A DNA stretch of 64,000 nucleotides, taken from contig JAQFVV010000230.1 of NCBI GenBank assembly GCA_028023455.1, positions 1,612,001-1,676,000 on the forward strand, in the 5' to 3' direction. Under the pieces are notes generated by a model that ran no database searches, had not been told where the DNA came from, and was given only the letters and a program-made list of their open reading frames with translations. This stretch comes from Epiperipatus broadwayi (Eukaryota > Onychophora > Udeonychophora > Euonychophora > Peripatidae). Numbering within the stretch: the stretch's first letter is position 1; each line of letters starts with the position of its first letter. Below are positions 46,195 through 57,430 of this stretch, one piece after another. Made by a program: the position numbers and the translations under genes.

Positions 46195-47165
46195 AACAAA
46201 GTAGAGCGCTGTTTTTATTTTATTCTATATTGTGTAAGGTAAAGTATTATTTGCTATTATTAGTATTCTGAGTCATAAAAAAAAAAGCTACCAACTGTTA
46301 ACCAAGAACTAAAAGTATTAAAATGTAGTTACTGATTCAGAATCTGATCTATGTAACTGTTCAGGCAGATTAGTTCATGTTCAAAACCTTAGGGTGTTTT
46401 AAATTTGAGAGTTTTAATTTGGAAAAATAAAGATAAAAGTGGTTACAGAATAATTAACTACATTACTACCAACTTTGAATTTCATACCTCACTAACAAAG
46501 GCAAAAACCGTTCTGGGGATGAGAGTATAAATGCACTATTATCCAAGCTTATTATAGATGGCGCCACAATAGATGAATGTTATTGTGAATAGATGAATGT
46601 TAGATATTCTTGACTTCGTTTAAGGTGAAGCCCAATACATCACATCACATGTGAGTTAATATATGATAATAGTAAGGAAAGTAGTTTATTGTTTAAGGCT
46701 TGAACATGATCTTTAGCAACAAGAGAATATACTTGTAAATAGAAAAATATGGGTGATTTAGTTTGTAAATTGTGTAAGGAAGGAATGGAAAATATTAGGC
46801 ATCTGTTAATTGAATGTAAATGCTTGAAAACAGAAAAAGTACAGATAATGAAGTTATGGAAGAATAAATATGAAAAAAGTGATTATACAGAAAGTGGATT
46901 ATTGATTTTTATGCTGGGTTGGGGAAAGATAAGGGGGATTTAGATATAAAGGCCATAGAGTTGACAAAGATTATGTTGCGGAAATGCGATGGAGCAGAAT
47001 ATGGAAAAACTTAGAGTGGGGAATGAAAAATAAAGTGGCTAACAGGTTTCTCTGGGTATAATTGCTGAGAGATTCCTGACTCCGTTTAAGGAGAAGCCAC
47101 AATACATCACATCACATGTTTATCCTATATTATGTAAGCTAAGAATTGAATGAATAGGTATTATT
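46195..47165. repeat. family D repeat split by LINE-2 tails
   Basis: 46197-46262 and 46320-46576 align with 2338-2640 and hold a decayed ribozyme on the plus strand at 46487-46530 (CTAACAA, AAAACCGTTCTGGGG). The family D tail (TTATCCTATATTATGTAAGC) resumes at 47120 after the LINE-2 pieces. Confidence 0.6.
46604..47118 (+). mobile_element. two LINE-2 3' ends head to tail
   Basis: A 45-bp tip (ATTCTTGACTTCGTTTAAGG to CATCACATCACATG, 46604-46650) is followed at once by a longer copy (46651-47118). The longer copy carries the zinc-knuckle frame (LVCKLCKEGMENIRHLLI, 46755) and the same end. Confidence 0.85.
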
Positions 47166-48164
47166 AAAATATTTTCATTATTAATATAAATGTAAAATAT
47201 GGTAAATCTTTTTCAAAGATCTATGTTTAAAATAAAATGAACCTGATATTAGTTTTAATTAAATTTATTTATTTTTCATATTACATTTTCCAACTAAAGA
47301 ATTTCTTTTCCGTTTAAGATTTTATAGAAAGTTTTTAAAGTAAATTTTCATTTATTTGAACTCTAATTTATTATTCAGAACTGAATTCCTGGTGAAAATG
47401 TCTCTCCCATCTCCCAGCAATTATTAAATCTTATTCTGTTATTTTAGATTTTTTAATGAAAGTTACATTGACTTGCTATCAAGGGAATTGTGGGAAGTCA
47501 AAACTTCAAAAGAAATTAGCAAAATCTGACTTCATATTGATTTTTAAATCTGTTTTTTTTTTATTATTATTAAAAAAAACAACGAAAATATGTTGAATAT
47601 ATATATTGATGTGATACTGCTAACACAACAACTAGCATTTACTAGCTGATGTAGCTATGGTTTCTCTATAGTGCTGCTGAACCTGTGTGCATTACCACAG
47701 TTACAGCTTGTTACTGTTACTCTGTTTTTACTGTGATTGTGATTATCTTACTGCGAATATTGCTCCAGTTATGACTGTCCAAGTATACTAGTTTTGGCTG
47801 TTTAATTATTGTAGCTGTGGTGAATCTGCAATTATTTCAATTTTGACTACATTATTCCTTCTCTGTTCCGGCTGTGGTACCTTAGTGAAATACTGTTTTT
47901 GGAGTTACATTTGTCTTTTTAGCTTCTACAGTTATGAGTAATAGTTCCACATTAGTTCTGAGGATTACTGCCCAGATGCATCAATCATAGCCTTGATCAC
48001 AGTATGTTGCTTTCAGATGTAATACTAATAGATTAAAGCATGATATTAAATAAACAGTGCAATTATCACTTAATGTAAATAAATATCCAGATGAGTAATA
48101 AATAGTGTTAACAGTTTTGATTCAAACAGATTGTGTTATTATCATGATATTTTTAGAAAATTAT
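47166..48164. other. no recognisable gene
   Basis: 47660-47990 is locally less A/T-rich, with imperfect TGTRRYTGT-type triplet patterns, but has no open frame. Confidence 0.45.
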
Positions 48165-48420
48165 CAAAACATCACATGATCATCATTTCATATGCTTACA
48201 CATGCTGTTAATAAGAGTAGTAAACTCTCCATACAATAGTACCACGAAGTGCAAGCACTTGTAATCAATGGATGCAGGAAGATTTGTGCATAAAATCCCT
48301 ATCTAGTGCCTATTCATCCTACAGCCTCAGACTAGTTTCTAGCTTGTGGCTTTCATCAGTGAGGAGCTTTGAATTGAGAGCACTGCACCTAAATCTTAGG
48401 ATCTAATGCACCCCTCTAGC
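48165..48420 (-). repeat. family A element, copy 5, single arm
   Basis: The tail AAAACATCACATGATCATCA is followed by one arm only, ending after CTGCACCTAAATCTTAGG. It seems truncated before the second arm, so it is a half-element. Confidence 0.75.
48325..48364 (-). ncRNA. type I hammerhead ribozyme, family A, canonical core
   Basis: The minus strand reads CCTCA, CTGATGA, stem II AGC-CACAA-GCT, GAAAC, TAG, TC (C17 at 48330), then TGAGG. Stem I has five Watson-Crick pairs and the core is the exact textbook form. Confidence 0.88.
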
Positions 48421-48609
48421 TGCCACCTTTTATCTATTTGGTTAACTATAAAGTGAGGAGCCCAAGATTAAAACCCATAATGTCTCTAACCCAAGCTCAT
48501 TCATTTGTATAGTTATATAGATCTGAACCCAGTTCAGCATATATGAATTTTGGTGCCTTTGGTTTTTCAAAAACCACAGTCACCATTATAAAACTCAGAA
48601 TTAAAATAA

Positions 48610-48745
48610 AATAAATGAATCATTTATTATTCAGAAATTCATAAGACATTGGAATGTTAAAAATAACAAGAGTTGAGGCGTGATCCATGGACTTTCAGCT
48701 TATCTAACATTCTATCACTATAGCAAACCATGTAGAACAAACGTG
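48610..48745 (-). repeat. tRNA-derived SINE (SINE2)
   Basis: On the plus strand GAATCATTTATTATTCAGAA is the reversed tail and TTCTATCACTATAGCAAACC the reversed head. Confidence 0.65.
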
Positions 48746-49713
48746 CAATAGAAATTGGAAACATAAAATACAGGAAGAGTAGCAGAGAAAGTTAAGTTTT
48801 GAACTGTCCTAAAGCTTTTCCAACGGATTGTAAAATTAAGCAATCTTAAACATGCATGGTGTGTTATAGTGGAAAGATATATACTGATTGGTTATCTCCC
48901 CATGCTGTCTGCAGTGCCACCTGTGAATCAGCACATATAATGCCTTCTAACATCATTGCTATTTACCACAAAAAATTGTAAAACACTATCATATTTGGAT
49001 TATGATTTATGACATGAAATATGACAGTATGTTTTCAGCCCTTAACCCACAATGCAACAATATGCCACCATTAAATTTTGTTTTAAATTTGACAAAACCC
49101 TGCTACCAAAATGTTTGAAATAATTCAGATTGTATATGGTGATGAAACCATGAGATGTGAGAACATTGTCAAGTAGTTTGCAAGATTTTGGGGTGTTAGG
49201 AAGAGCAATGAAGATAATTAACAAATATATGTAACCCATTGTCATATTTCCTATCCAGACATGCTAACATTTTAAAATTTTAGTAATGAATAACTAAACT
49301 ATGTTGCGGTGTAACACACATGCATCAACTGTAAGATGATGCTGCAGGTGGCTTGGAAAAAGAATCATCTTTTCACTGCGACACATGATTCATATTATGT
49401 GATGATTACAATTATTGTATATATGAAAACTTTAAACAAATGAATACAACCATCAGAAAAAGGCTAATGAATTTCAAAATGCATTTATGTTGACACAATA
49501 TTTCCATTTGGTTCAGGTCTCAAATATTTTTATCATCATTTACTATTTAATTATCTTATCCTGATTAAACTTCTGCACAAGTTATTATTTTTAGATAAAT
49601 ATGATATTATTAATAATTATTTATCAGGTTACAGATTGTTTTTATTGTCCCAGATATAGGCAAATTTAGATAATGGTGAATTTAGGGTTAAATAAAACTT
49701 TTTCTATATATAT
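48746..49713. other. no recognisable gene
   Basis: ATGCATGGTGTGTTA near 48853 and TAACACACATGCAT near 49312 are inverted, perhaps the ends of an old fold-back. The 67-codon minus frame inside (49042-49245) has no known motif. Confidence 0.4.
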
Positions 49714-49714
49714 A

Positions 49715-50519
49715 TATTTAATCTTATGGCTGTATTTTGTAGATTAAAATTGGAAACTAAAGGAGTAAAAGTAAATGGAGATTATTTAAGTCATTTAAAT
49801 TTTGCAGATGTTGAAGTTGTTTTTGCAAATAATGCTTCAGAGCTTCAAGAAATGTTGCAAGAGTTATCAGATGAAAGTAAGAAAGTGGGACTAAAGGTAA
49901 ATGTTAAAAAGACTAAAGTAATGTTCAGTGGTTTTTCTCAAAAGATGAAAATAAAGTTTGTTTATGATGAGTTAGAAGAAGTTAACAACTACAAATACCT
50001 CAGATTATTATTGCAGATGGAAACATAATGGATGAAATTAATTATAGAATTAAACTCAGTTGGAGTGCATTTTGGGGAAAATAACTTGGGCATATTAAAA
50101 GGAAATATGCTTGTTACCAGTTCTTACTTATAGATCTGAGACTTGGACACTTAATAGAATGGCAGTACAGAGACTTCAGACCACCAAAGAGATATGTTGA
50201 GGTGCATGTTAGGACTAACAAGAAGAGATCAAATACACTATACATGTATAAGGGAACAAATAAGTGTTATAATATCATTGAAAGGATTAAAAGATTGAAT
50301 TTGGAGTTGTGTTAGATATATTGCTAAAAGAGATAAAAATAAATGAATAATTGAAATCTTAAACTGGATTCTAAGTGATTTAATAGACACAGAAAGAGAC
50401 CACATGTGAGATGAATGGATGAAATAAGAAAGTGTACAGGGGTGATATGGAGAAGCTAGAGATCAGAAAAGATGGATTGAATTTGGAGAGACATTCATTC
50501 TGCAGTAGATTGATGATAA
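49715..50519 (+). mobile_element. RTE 3' fragment
   Basis: The open part 49726-50028 reads FCRLKLETKGVKVNGDYLSH, LNFADVEVVFANNASELQEM and KVGLKVNVKKTKVMFSG. That is the RT from the catalytic box (FADV here, second D lost) onward. Then LPVLTYRSETWTLNRM and the C-terminal domain follow with breaks. The tip is CAGTAGATTGATGATAA, and the repeat tail resumes after an inserted family A element at 50869. Confidence 0.85.
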
Positions 50520-50880
50520 ACCACTAAACATCACATGATTCCCATCTCATGCTAGCACATAACTATTAGTAAACAGGCAAAAACTCTCCATTCAGTAGTG
50601 CCACCTTGTGCTAATCAGAGTAATCAATGGATGCCAGAAGGCTTGTGCATAAAATCCCTATCTAGTGCCTACTCATCCATTAGGTCCTAAGATCTAGGCC
50701 TCAGATCCAAGGCTCCTCATTGATGAAGGCCACAAGCCAGAAACTAGTCTGGGGATATTGGATGAGTAGGCACTAGATAGGGATTTTATGCACAAGCCTT
50801 CTGGCATCCATTGATTACTCTGGTTAGTACAAGGTGGCACTACTATATGGAGAGTTTTTGCCTGTTTAGATTGATGATAA
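50508..50880 (-). repeat. family A hairpin element, copy 6, inside an RTE tail
   Basis: GATTGATGATAA flanks it on both sides (50508-50519, 50869-50880). The host tail is itself a GATGATAAT-type repeat, so part of this match could predate insertion. Both arms are nearly complete, and the left end reads CCACTAAACATCACATGATT. Confidence 0.8.
50714..50755 (+). ncRNA. hammerhead ribozyme, family A, one core change
   Basis: Identical in layout to 25893-25934 (GAAAC, TAG, TC, TGGGGA), but the first core base C3 is T (TTGATGA, 50720-50726). That change should abolish or strongly weaken cleavage. Confidence 0.75.
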
Positions 50881-51359
50881 TTGATGATAATCTTGTGGAT
50901 ATGTAAAGAAAAGGGAATAGTGCTTAATATAATATTATTCAGTAATATAATTTTAACAAGTTATATAGAACAAAATAATATTAGAGGTTGATCATTGTTT
51001 TCTTTATAAAGATTTGTCTGAGGAGAGTGGTATCTTCTTATAAGACATATCTTTTTATGAATAAAAACAATATCTATTAGTTTCTGATAATACAGGGTAC
51101 TAAAAATGATGAATAGTAAAGTAGCCTTAATCCAAAAAACATTTGAAGGTCACAATTACTAAATATTTTTGGATCGAAACAAAGTCTGTTAGCCAATTTA
51201 ATTTAATTGTTATATTCAATCTTCTATTTAGATGTTTGAATATCAAAAGACCCCTGAGATGCTAACCCTTTGATTATATATAATGTGTGTGTGTAAAGTC
51301 AAATAAAAATAATTATAATTTACAAAAACACTTGAATAAGACTACAATATTCAAAATAC
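50881..51359. other. no recognisable gene
   Basis: A/T-rich, no family match. Confidence 0.55.
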
Positions 51360-51490
51360 CAATATATATTTTAAACTTTATTTAAACTTTTCAAATATAA
51401 ACAACTGTTAGTCATAACACACAAATAGACAACACAGGTTAGTAGATTACACAACGTTTCGAGAGGTATTATTTTCTGCTCTTATTGTAT
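51360..51490 (-). repeat. Penelope-type 3' tail fragment
   Basis: The minus strand reads ATAATACCTCTCGAAACGTT, CTACTAACCTGTGTTG, CTAACAGTTGTTTATATTTG and TTTAAATAAAGTTTAAA. It is the end region shared with 34660-34810 and 19770-19905. Confidence 0.7.
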
Positions 51491-51567
51491 ATATTGGTAA
51501 CATTTTTAAGCATTACTTATCAGGATGTAAAGACTAGCAATTTTCTTTTATTGTTTACTGTCTAGTT

Positions 51568-51697
51568 AATATTTCTTCTAGTTTTTTTTTGCCTACGTCA
51601 AATGTGTTGACCGGGAAGCGAACCCAGGTCAGTTGCTTGGAAGGCAGCTATGCTAACCGCTAGGCCACCAACACTTGACAATATCTCTTCTAGTTTT
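51568..51697 (-). repeat. tRNA-Gly-like minimal SINE with 18-bp target duplication
   Basis: It is flanked by AATATTTCTTCTAGTTTT and AATATCTCTTCTAGTTTT (one mismatch). Positions 51603-51674 fold as an almost complete tRNA. The acceptor stem is GTGTTGG/TCAACAC (7 bp with one G-T). The anticodon loop is CTTCCAA with anticodon TCC (Gly), and the T arm is CTGGG/CCCGG. The D arm is poor, and one anticodon-stem pair is lost. A short tail and poly(A) follow. It is a second SINE1 subfamily with a different tRNA source from the TAC type. Confidence 0.9.
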
Positions 51698-52092
51698 CAT
51701 GCATTGTTTATATCAAATCTTTTAAAAAACTTCTTTCCCCATAGTGCATTTTTCACAACGCTCTACCTCTCTAAAACCTTTTCAACCATGTAATAGTTTT
51801 CTTCAAATTAAAAAAAAAAACCTCATTTGCTTAAACATATAGTAATTTATATTTTATATATTAATAGTTTTCATAAACTAAAACACTAAGAATATTTAAT
51901 ATGTACTGAAAAGATATAAACTAATATATAAATTTTGCATATTTCTATATGTTCTATACTATAATTTATTATAATGATAAATTTCATCATAATCATAATT
52001 TTAACTCCTCTTTAGTGTAATACTATTGTTTTAATATATGAATTTTTTTCCTCTACAGTACAGGCTTTTTTATACCTGCACTCCAATATGTA

Positions 52093-52430
52093 ATATATCG
52101 GAGTTTGAACTCAGACTTTCACACACCCCTCAACTATCCATGCTATCCTGTACTGCTGACAAACTTGATCACACATGTCAAAAAGAGACATAATCACCAA
52201 TATATGTGTATTTCGTGCTAATCCAGCACTCGTCAGTTGGTCCACATTATCATCTCCACACATATATACAATCAATGCTCAGCTTGTATTAAGATAGCCA
52301 ATCTTCATACTTTAATGGACAGGCTTCAATCCATTCCACCTCACAACTCTTCAGCCATCCATTTCATTGAAAATCTGATGGTGGAACGCTCAAAGCTGTG
52401 TGAAAGTCTGAGTTCAAACCCCCTATATAT
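52093..52430 (-). repeat. family C ribozyme-bearing repeat, full length
   Basis: 338 bp with ~33-bp inverted ends (GTTTGAACTCAGACTTTCAC at 52102 and the complement at 52399-52416). The ribozyme is on the minus strand near one end. No open frame of its own. The ends look like a DNA element's, but no clear target duplication was found. Confidence 0.85.
52196..52241 (-). ncRNA. type I hammerhead ribozyme, family C, apparently intact
   Basis: The minus strand reads stem I ACCAA, core CTGACGA, stem II GTGCT-GGATT-AGCAC (five perfect pairs, with the usual G-C at the base), GAAA and a short stem III (ATA-CACA-TAT). Then come A17 (52201) and TTGGT, closing stem I with five perfect pairs. All invariant positions and three helices are satisfied. 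Confidence 0.9.
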
Positions 52431-53394
52431 TATTATTTTGTTTGGATTTTTTGTCTTTTCTCTCTTGTAGTTTGAATGGTCATACCCCTTTATGATTGAC
52501 TGCTGGTGATGATGGTGATTTGGTGGATGGTCACTTGGTTTCAAAACAAATGTTGTGCTTTTACATTCATTAGCTTACCCACTTATGTTCAAAGCGATTT
52601 ATATAAAACTATTTCTGATTTTTTTTTTTTTTGACATTTTCTATTAAAAACAAAATAGCTGCTTTCATCTGCATAACAATAATACGTTGATAAGATAGAA
52701 TTTTTATTTAAACATTCCGAAGTGAAACATCTTCCGCATTCATAGTTGATTGTTATGCTTAATGTATTAACTCATTTTTTGTTAAATCGAGTCAGGAACA
52801 TGTCATCCTTTGAAAAGTATTGTAGTCAACACTTGTCTAACAACACTCAGAAGTCTTTTAAGATTTCATTCGAATCATTTTAACTCTCATTTTATAATCA
52901 TTTGGAGGTCTAGTTGCTATGGTAACAACAAACAAACAAAAAAAGAAGTCCCTATGGGGGCAAAAAAAGAAAGACTATATTTAATATACGTACATGAGCA
53001 CTTTTAACTTGATAATTAATTGTTTTCTGGATATTTTATGGTTAAATTTTGAACAATTTGGTCTGTAAATGGCAAATATCTAATAAAAAAAATCGAATGC
53101 TAGAATGATAGATTTTCTAAAAGGGTGTTTTGTGATAAATATGAACATAATTTTTGTGAGAGATGCAACTGCTGTTGGCATTATTAAAATTACTTCAAAG
53201 ACATTCTAAAAAATGCAATATTGATTACTTTTATTAAGAAGATATAGCTGAGGATAGAATCAATGAAGAACTACAATTAGATATGGTGTTGAAATATGTA
53301 AAAAAGAAAAGTTTGTTGAAGAAGTTAAAAGACGGTATTGCAAAATATCAAATTAACATATTTTATATTTGCATAATCATCACAAACTTTATAT
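52431..53394. other. no recognisable gene
   Basis: Short frames only. 53235-53340 resembles 27950-28070 (an unclassified repeat). Confidence 0.5.
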
Positions 53395-53575
53395 GTATAT
53401 AAAAAGCCTAGAAAGAGATTGCATGCGAGGTGAATGGATGAAGTAAGGAAGTGTGTTAGGATAATGTGAAGGGAGGGTAGAGATCAGAGAAGATGGATGG
53501 ATTGAACTTGGCGAGACCATCATCCTGTAGTGGATCAATAATGATTGTAAATGATATTGATGATGATGATATGTT
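53395..53575 (+). mobile_element. RTE 3' tip
   Basis: CCTAGAAAGAGATTGCATGC, then GAAGATGGATGGATTGAACT and CATCCTGTAGTGGATCAATA, ending in GATGATGATGAT. The minus frame at 53389-53652 is its shadow. Confidence 0.75.
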
Positions 53576-54694
53576 TTATCTTTTTTTTTTGGGGGGGGGG
53601 GAATGGCCATACTTTTTTGGGAATGGTTGACGGTTAATGATATTATGCACAAAATTGTATTTGGTCAATACAGAACTTTGATCTACACTTTGTCAATATT
53701 TTTTAGCATGTGATGGTCATAACTTTAAAGATGATCTTGCTATAATAATATATATACAGAAAGTGGACAAAATAATAGAAAAACATGGCATGTACGTGAA
53801 AGGAAATTGATTTGTTTCACTAACTCCCAATATTTTTAGGGGCTCATTTCAAAATATTTTATTTTCTTCATACATCAGAAGGGGGGAGGGGCATTTATAA
53901 AACTCGTGAAAATTTATTAAATATGATCTACAACAAAAATAAATTGGTATCATATTTAAAGTTAGATAGATTAGACAAAACATATGTGGAATCAGGATTG
54001 GTGGAGAAATGTGCTGTGTGATTCTCATTAGGAAAGTTTTAAAAAACCAAATGAAAAGATTAGATTAGGACTAAATAAGAAGACGAATTATGGAAATACC
54101 ATCGGTGGTTCCTTCAAAATGTAGAAATGTTTGAGAACTTTTGCCTTTTTGGATCCTTCATCATCACATTATACAGTAGCTAAAAATTGATTGCATTTAA
54201 ACTTTGGGAAGAGCTGAGGAAAAAAAAAAACAAATTAGGAAAGATTCTTAGATGTATGATAAAACACATGTAACTCTCTACGCTAGCCCCATCTGCAGTA
54301 ATCAGTGATTACTAAATAATAGTGCATTTGATATAGTGTAACATAAACAATTAAATGATTTATTATTTTTATATGTTTAAATGTATCTTTAAAAGTAGAG
54401 AATTGTTCAAGCTATAGTATTTCCCATGATTCCCTGTAGATCTGAAAGGTGGACACTGAAGAGATAGGAACAGACGTTATGCTTTCAGATTCAAAGTCTT
54501 TTAAGAATACTGTGGGTATCAAGGAAAACAAATTAGTGGTTATTTAATCAGACTAGATTGGAATTTCCAATTGAAAGTGCAAATAATCAGTTTGAAATTA
54601 TCCTATTTCATGCATAACATGAAATAACGTATTTTATTGAAGAAATGTGTCATGCTTGAGAAGTTAGTGGTGAAAGAAAATGAACACTAATTAA
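53576..54694. other. no firm gene
   Basis: A T10/G11 run at 53581-53601. 54275-54360 resembles a family D end and tail (CGCTAGCCCCATCTGC, AACAATTAAATGATTTATTA). Confidence 0.45.
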
Positions 54695-54915
54695 TTAATC
54701 AAATGCTTTATTATTTGTGGGAATGCATAAAAAATTCAAACTGAAAGTAAAATCTGGAATGTGATCCCTGAACCATGACCACTGCTCTAAACCATCAAGA
54801 GCAAATGATTGATTTATTGATCAGGAGTTTATAAGATGTTTGATCACAGGAAGTGATGGAGGACACCTATGTTCCATGCATTTTCAACTAATGCACTAAA
54901 TCTTGAAAGGCCAAA
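54695..54915 (-). repeat. two SINE2 copies in tandem
   Basis: On the plus strand, reversed tails start near 54700 (ATCAAATGCTTTATTATTTG) and 54806 (AATGATTGATTTATTGATCA). Reversed heads end at CTCTAAACCATCAAG and AATGCACTAAATCTTG. Confidence 0.65.
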
Positions 54916-55014
54916 AAGAACAAGGAGATAGATGAACTCCATTATCTCAAAAATAAATGTGCCTGTGATCAGTTAGGAAAACCAAATTCTTAAATTCAGT
55001 TAGTTTAATAGCAC

Positions 55015-55250
55015 ATTAGCAACTTTCTCCATACAATATTGTCATCTAGTGCAAGCCATAGTAATCAATGGATGCTAAAATATCAGCCCATCAAAACCCC
55101 AATTTAGGGAGTTTGGTATACTAACATTCTAGCAACTATTGATTACTATGGCTTACACTAGGTAGCAATGTTGTATAGAGAAAATTGCTTTTTTGTAAAC
55201 AGGTTGTGTAAGCATAAAAAAATAGTGATCATGTGATGTTATAATGCCTT
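55015..55250 (+). repeat. family A relative, copy 8
   Basis: Inverted arms CTCCATACAATATTGTC (55026) and GTAGCAATGTTGTATAGAG (55161) enclose a block without ribozyme. The tail (TGTGTAAGCATAAAAAAATA, GTGATCATGTGATGTT) is on the right. It is more diverged than copies 1-6. Confidence 0.65.
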
Positions 55251-56194
55251 TCAGCCATTAATATAAAAAAAATTTAAAATTTTAGTACTAATTTTATTAT
55301 AGCGAGAAGGTTTCACAAAGAGTGACAACTTTTCTCCCCCACAAAACTTTTAGAAACCACAAAAATGTGTGAAAATAATTTTTCATATTTTTTATATTAA
55401 AAACTGTATAACAGAATATAAATAGATGAAGCATAAAATACAACACTGATTCAAGTTAAACCCATTGCTTAGCTTTGACTTTCTACTAACTGAAGTCAAT
55501 TGGTACTAGTATAGCCTGAATTCTACCACATGATAGAGCCATCATTTACATAGCAACAAGATACAAATTAAACACATTGAAAATTGTTTTATACAAGACT
55601 GTATCACATACAAAGTCAGCTCAAGAAAAAGCACTGCCAGAAGCAATGTTTTATGTGTGTGTGTGGGTGGGGGTTTACGATGATAAAAACACTTAAGATA
55701 TCTAAAAAAAATAATTATCTTATTAGCAGATACATAAATCAAGTCTAGAAGATTCCCTTCGTTAAAAAAATTATTTATTTTGAGTGACAACTCATTAAAA
55801 AACAAAGTGTTTAAGAAAATAAAATATAATTTATTGCATTATATGTATTTTGTTTTGTTTACTCAAATATTGATGCCATAAAATTATACAAATTAGTACT
55901 TATAATATATAAATAATTACTTACTCATTATTACTCATAAATTATAAATACGATCCTGTGCAATTTTACTGAATCAATATTTGAGAAAACAAACTAAAAT
56001 ACATTTAATGCAATATATATATTATTTCCTTGTATGTTTTATTGTGAATCCTTAATTATGATGATGATCATAATTTATTTTATTTGTGAATTCTAATTCA
56101 CTTGATAAAATTGCTAATGAAGAGAATCAGTTTTTACCTATGTGATTTCACATTACCATTACCAGAAAGTACATAATGAAATATTTAAGTACAC
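55251..56194. other. no recognisable gene
   Basis: A G/T run at 55651-55673. No gene signal. Confidence 0.5.
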
Positions 56195-56780
56195 AAATTG
56201 CATCACATGACCATCGTTCTTTATGCTTACATAAGCTGTGCATTCATTGATTATTCTGGTTTGCACTGAGTGGTGCTACAATGTGGAGAGTTTTGCCTCT
56301 GTACATACACATTGCACATAGTTGAAAAGTTTGCACTAACACCCAACCAGTGTTTCTACAATTATTTACTTCACATGTGATAGTCATTGTAGGTCAAATT
56401 ACAATGTTTTGGCAAAAAAAAAAAAGTTACCTTTAGCAAGTGATAAAATAGCTTATTTTTTGGATTTTCACCAAAAAAATGTAGATCATGCAGGTGCGGG
56501 GCTTGATAAGTGTTGGCTCTTGTGTGGTTGCACCATTTGCATTGCAATTGGACCGGCTCTAATAACCCAACTTCAGCTTATATATTCCTGTTTCTTCATT
56601 TACTATAGCTATGCCATATATTGTAAGCTGTAGCATTAATAGATGTCACATGATAGTACTTAACCATTACCCAGTACTCTCCTGTTTATTATCCTCAGAG
56701 TTTTAAGTTTATGGCTTTCATTGGTGAAGAGCTTTGATTGTTGTAACAGTGCATCTGGACCTTTAATATATATTGCACCT
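56195..56780 (-). repeat. family A fragments, copy 7
   Basis: 56195-56312 has the tail (GCATCACATGACCATCGTTC) joined to one arm end (GTGGAGAGTTTTGCCTCTGT). 56640-56780 holds a separate diverged piece with a decayed minus-strand ribozyme near 56690-56735 (CCAATGA, AAAACTCTGAGG). Confidence 0.6.
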
Positions 56781-57374
56781 TCACTCAAGTAGCCATTATT
56801 TGCCTCTATTTTATTATCAAGTTATCACCCAAACTGTTCAATGAACCAAAATTCTAAAGGTCATAAACTTTAAAATTATCTAAAATATTGGATAGGATAA
56901 CACAGTCTACTAATTACTAGAGCTTATAGTGTGGTGAGAAAAAAATAGTTTTATACACTTTGTAAAAAATAGAACAACTAGAAAAATAATATTTAAAAAA
57001 CATGAAAATTTTATAATGTATTTTGTAAATAAACAGGAAAATAATATATTTAGCAAACAAATCAAGATAGAAGACAAATACATTCTATAAGTGGGAAGCA
57101 ATCAACAAGTTTTATATATGTCATAAAAAATCAAAGCAAAATAATAATAATACATTTAAAAAATAATATAATACATTTAAAAAGTGAACATAAAAATAAT
57201 ATGTTTAGTAATCAGTTTTTCAAACATACATATGTTCATGTTTTTAGACATATTTTTTTTTGATTTATGAAATGTATAAAATTTATAAATATATATTAAA
57301 CAACATGTACACTTATACCACTACACATTCTTTTTAAATTACAAGAATAAAGATACAATAAAAGACCAATGATC

Positions 57375-57430
57375 CTCAAGATGCATTTTGCACTGAACCA
57401 GCACTCATCAGTAGGCCCTGTCTCCATCTC
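57375..57430 (-). ncRNA. family C fragment with partial hammerhead
   Basis: The minus strand reads CTGATGA, stem II GTGCT-GGTTC-AGTGC (wobble pairs), AAAA for GAAA, and no good stem I. Only the ribozyme neighbourhood of family C remains. Confidence 0.55.

Noticed and set aside
51603-51674. Functional tRNA-Gly gene
   Set aside because: It folds well, but it sits inside a poly(A)-tailed unit with an 18-bp target duplication, the D arm is poor and one anticodon-stem pair is lost. A SINE fits better.
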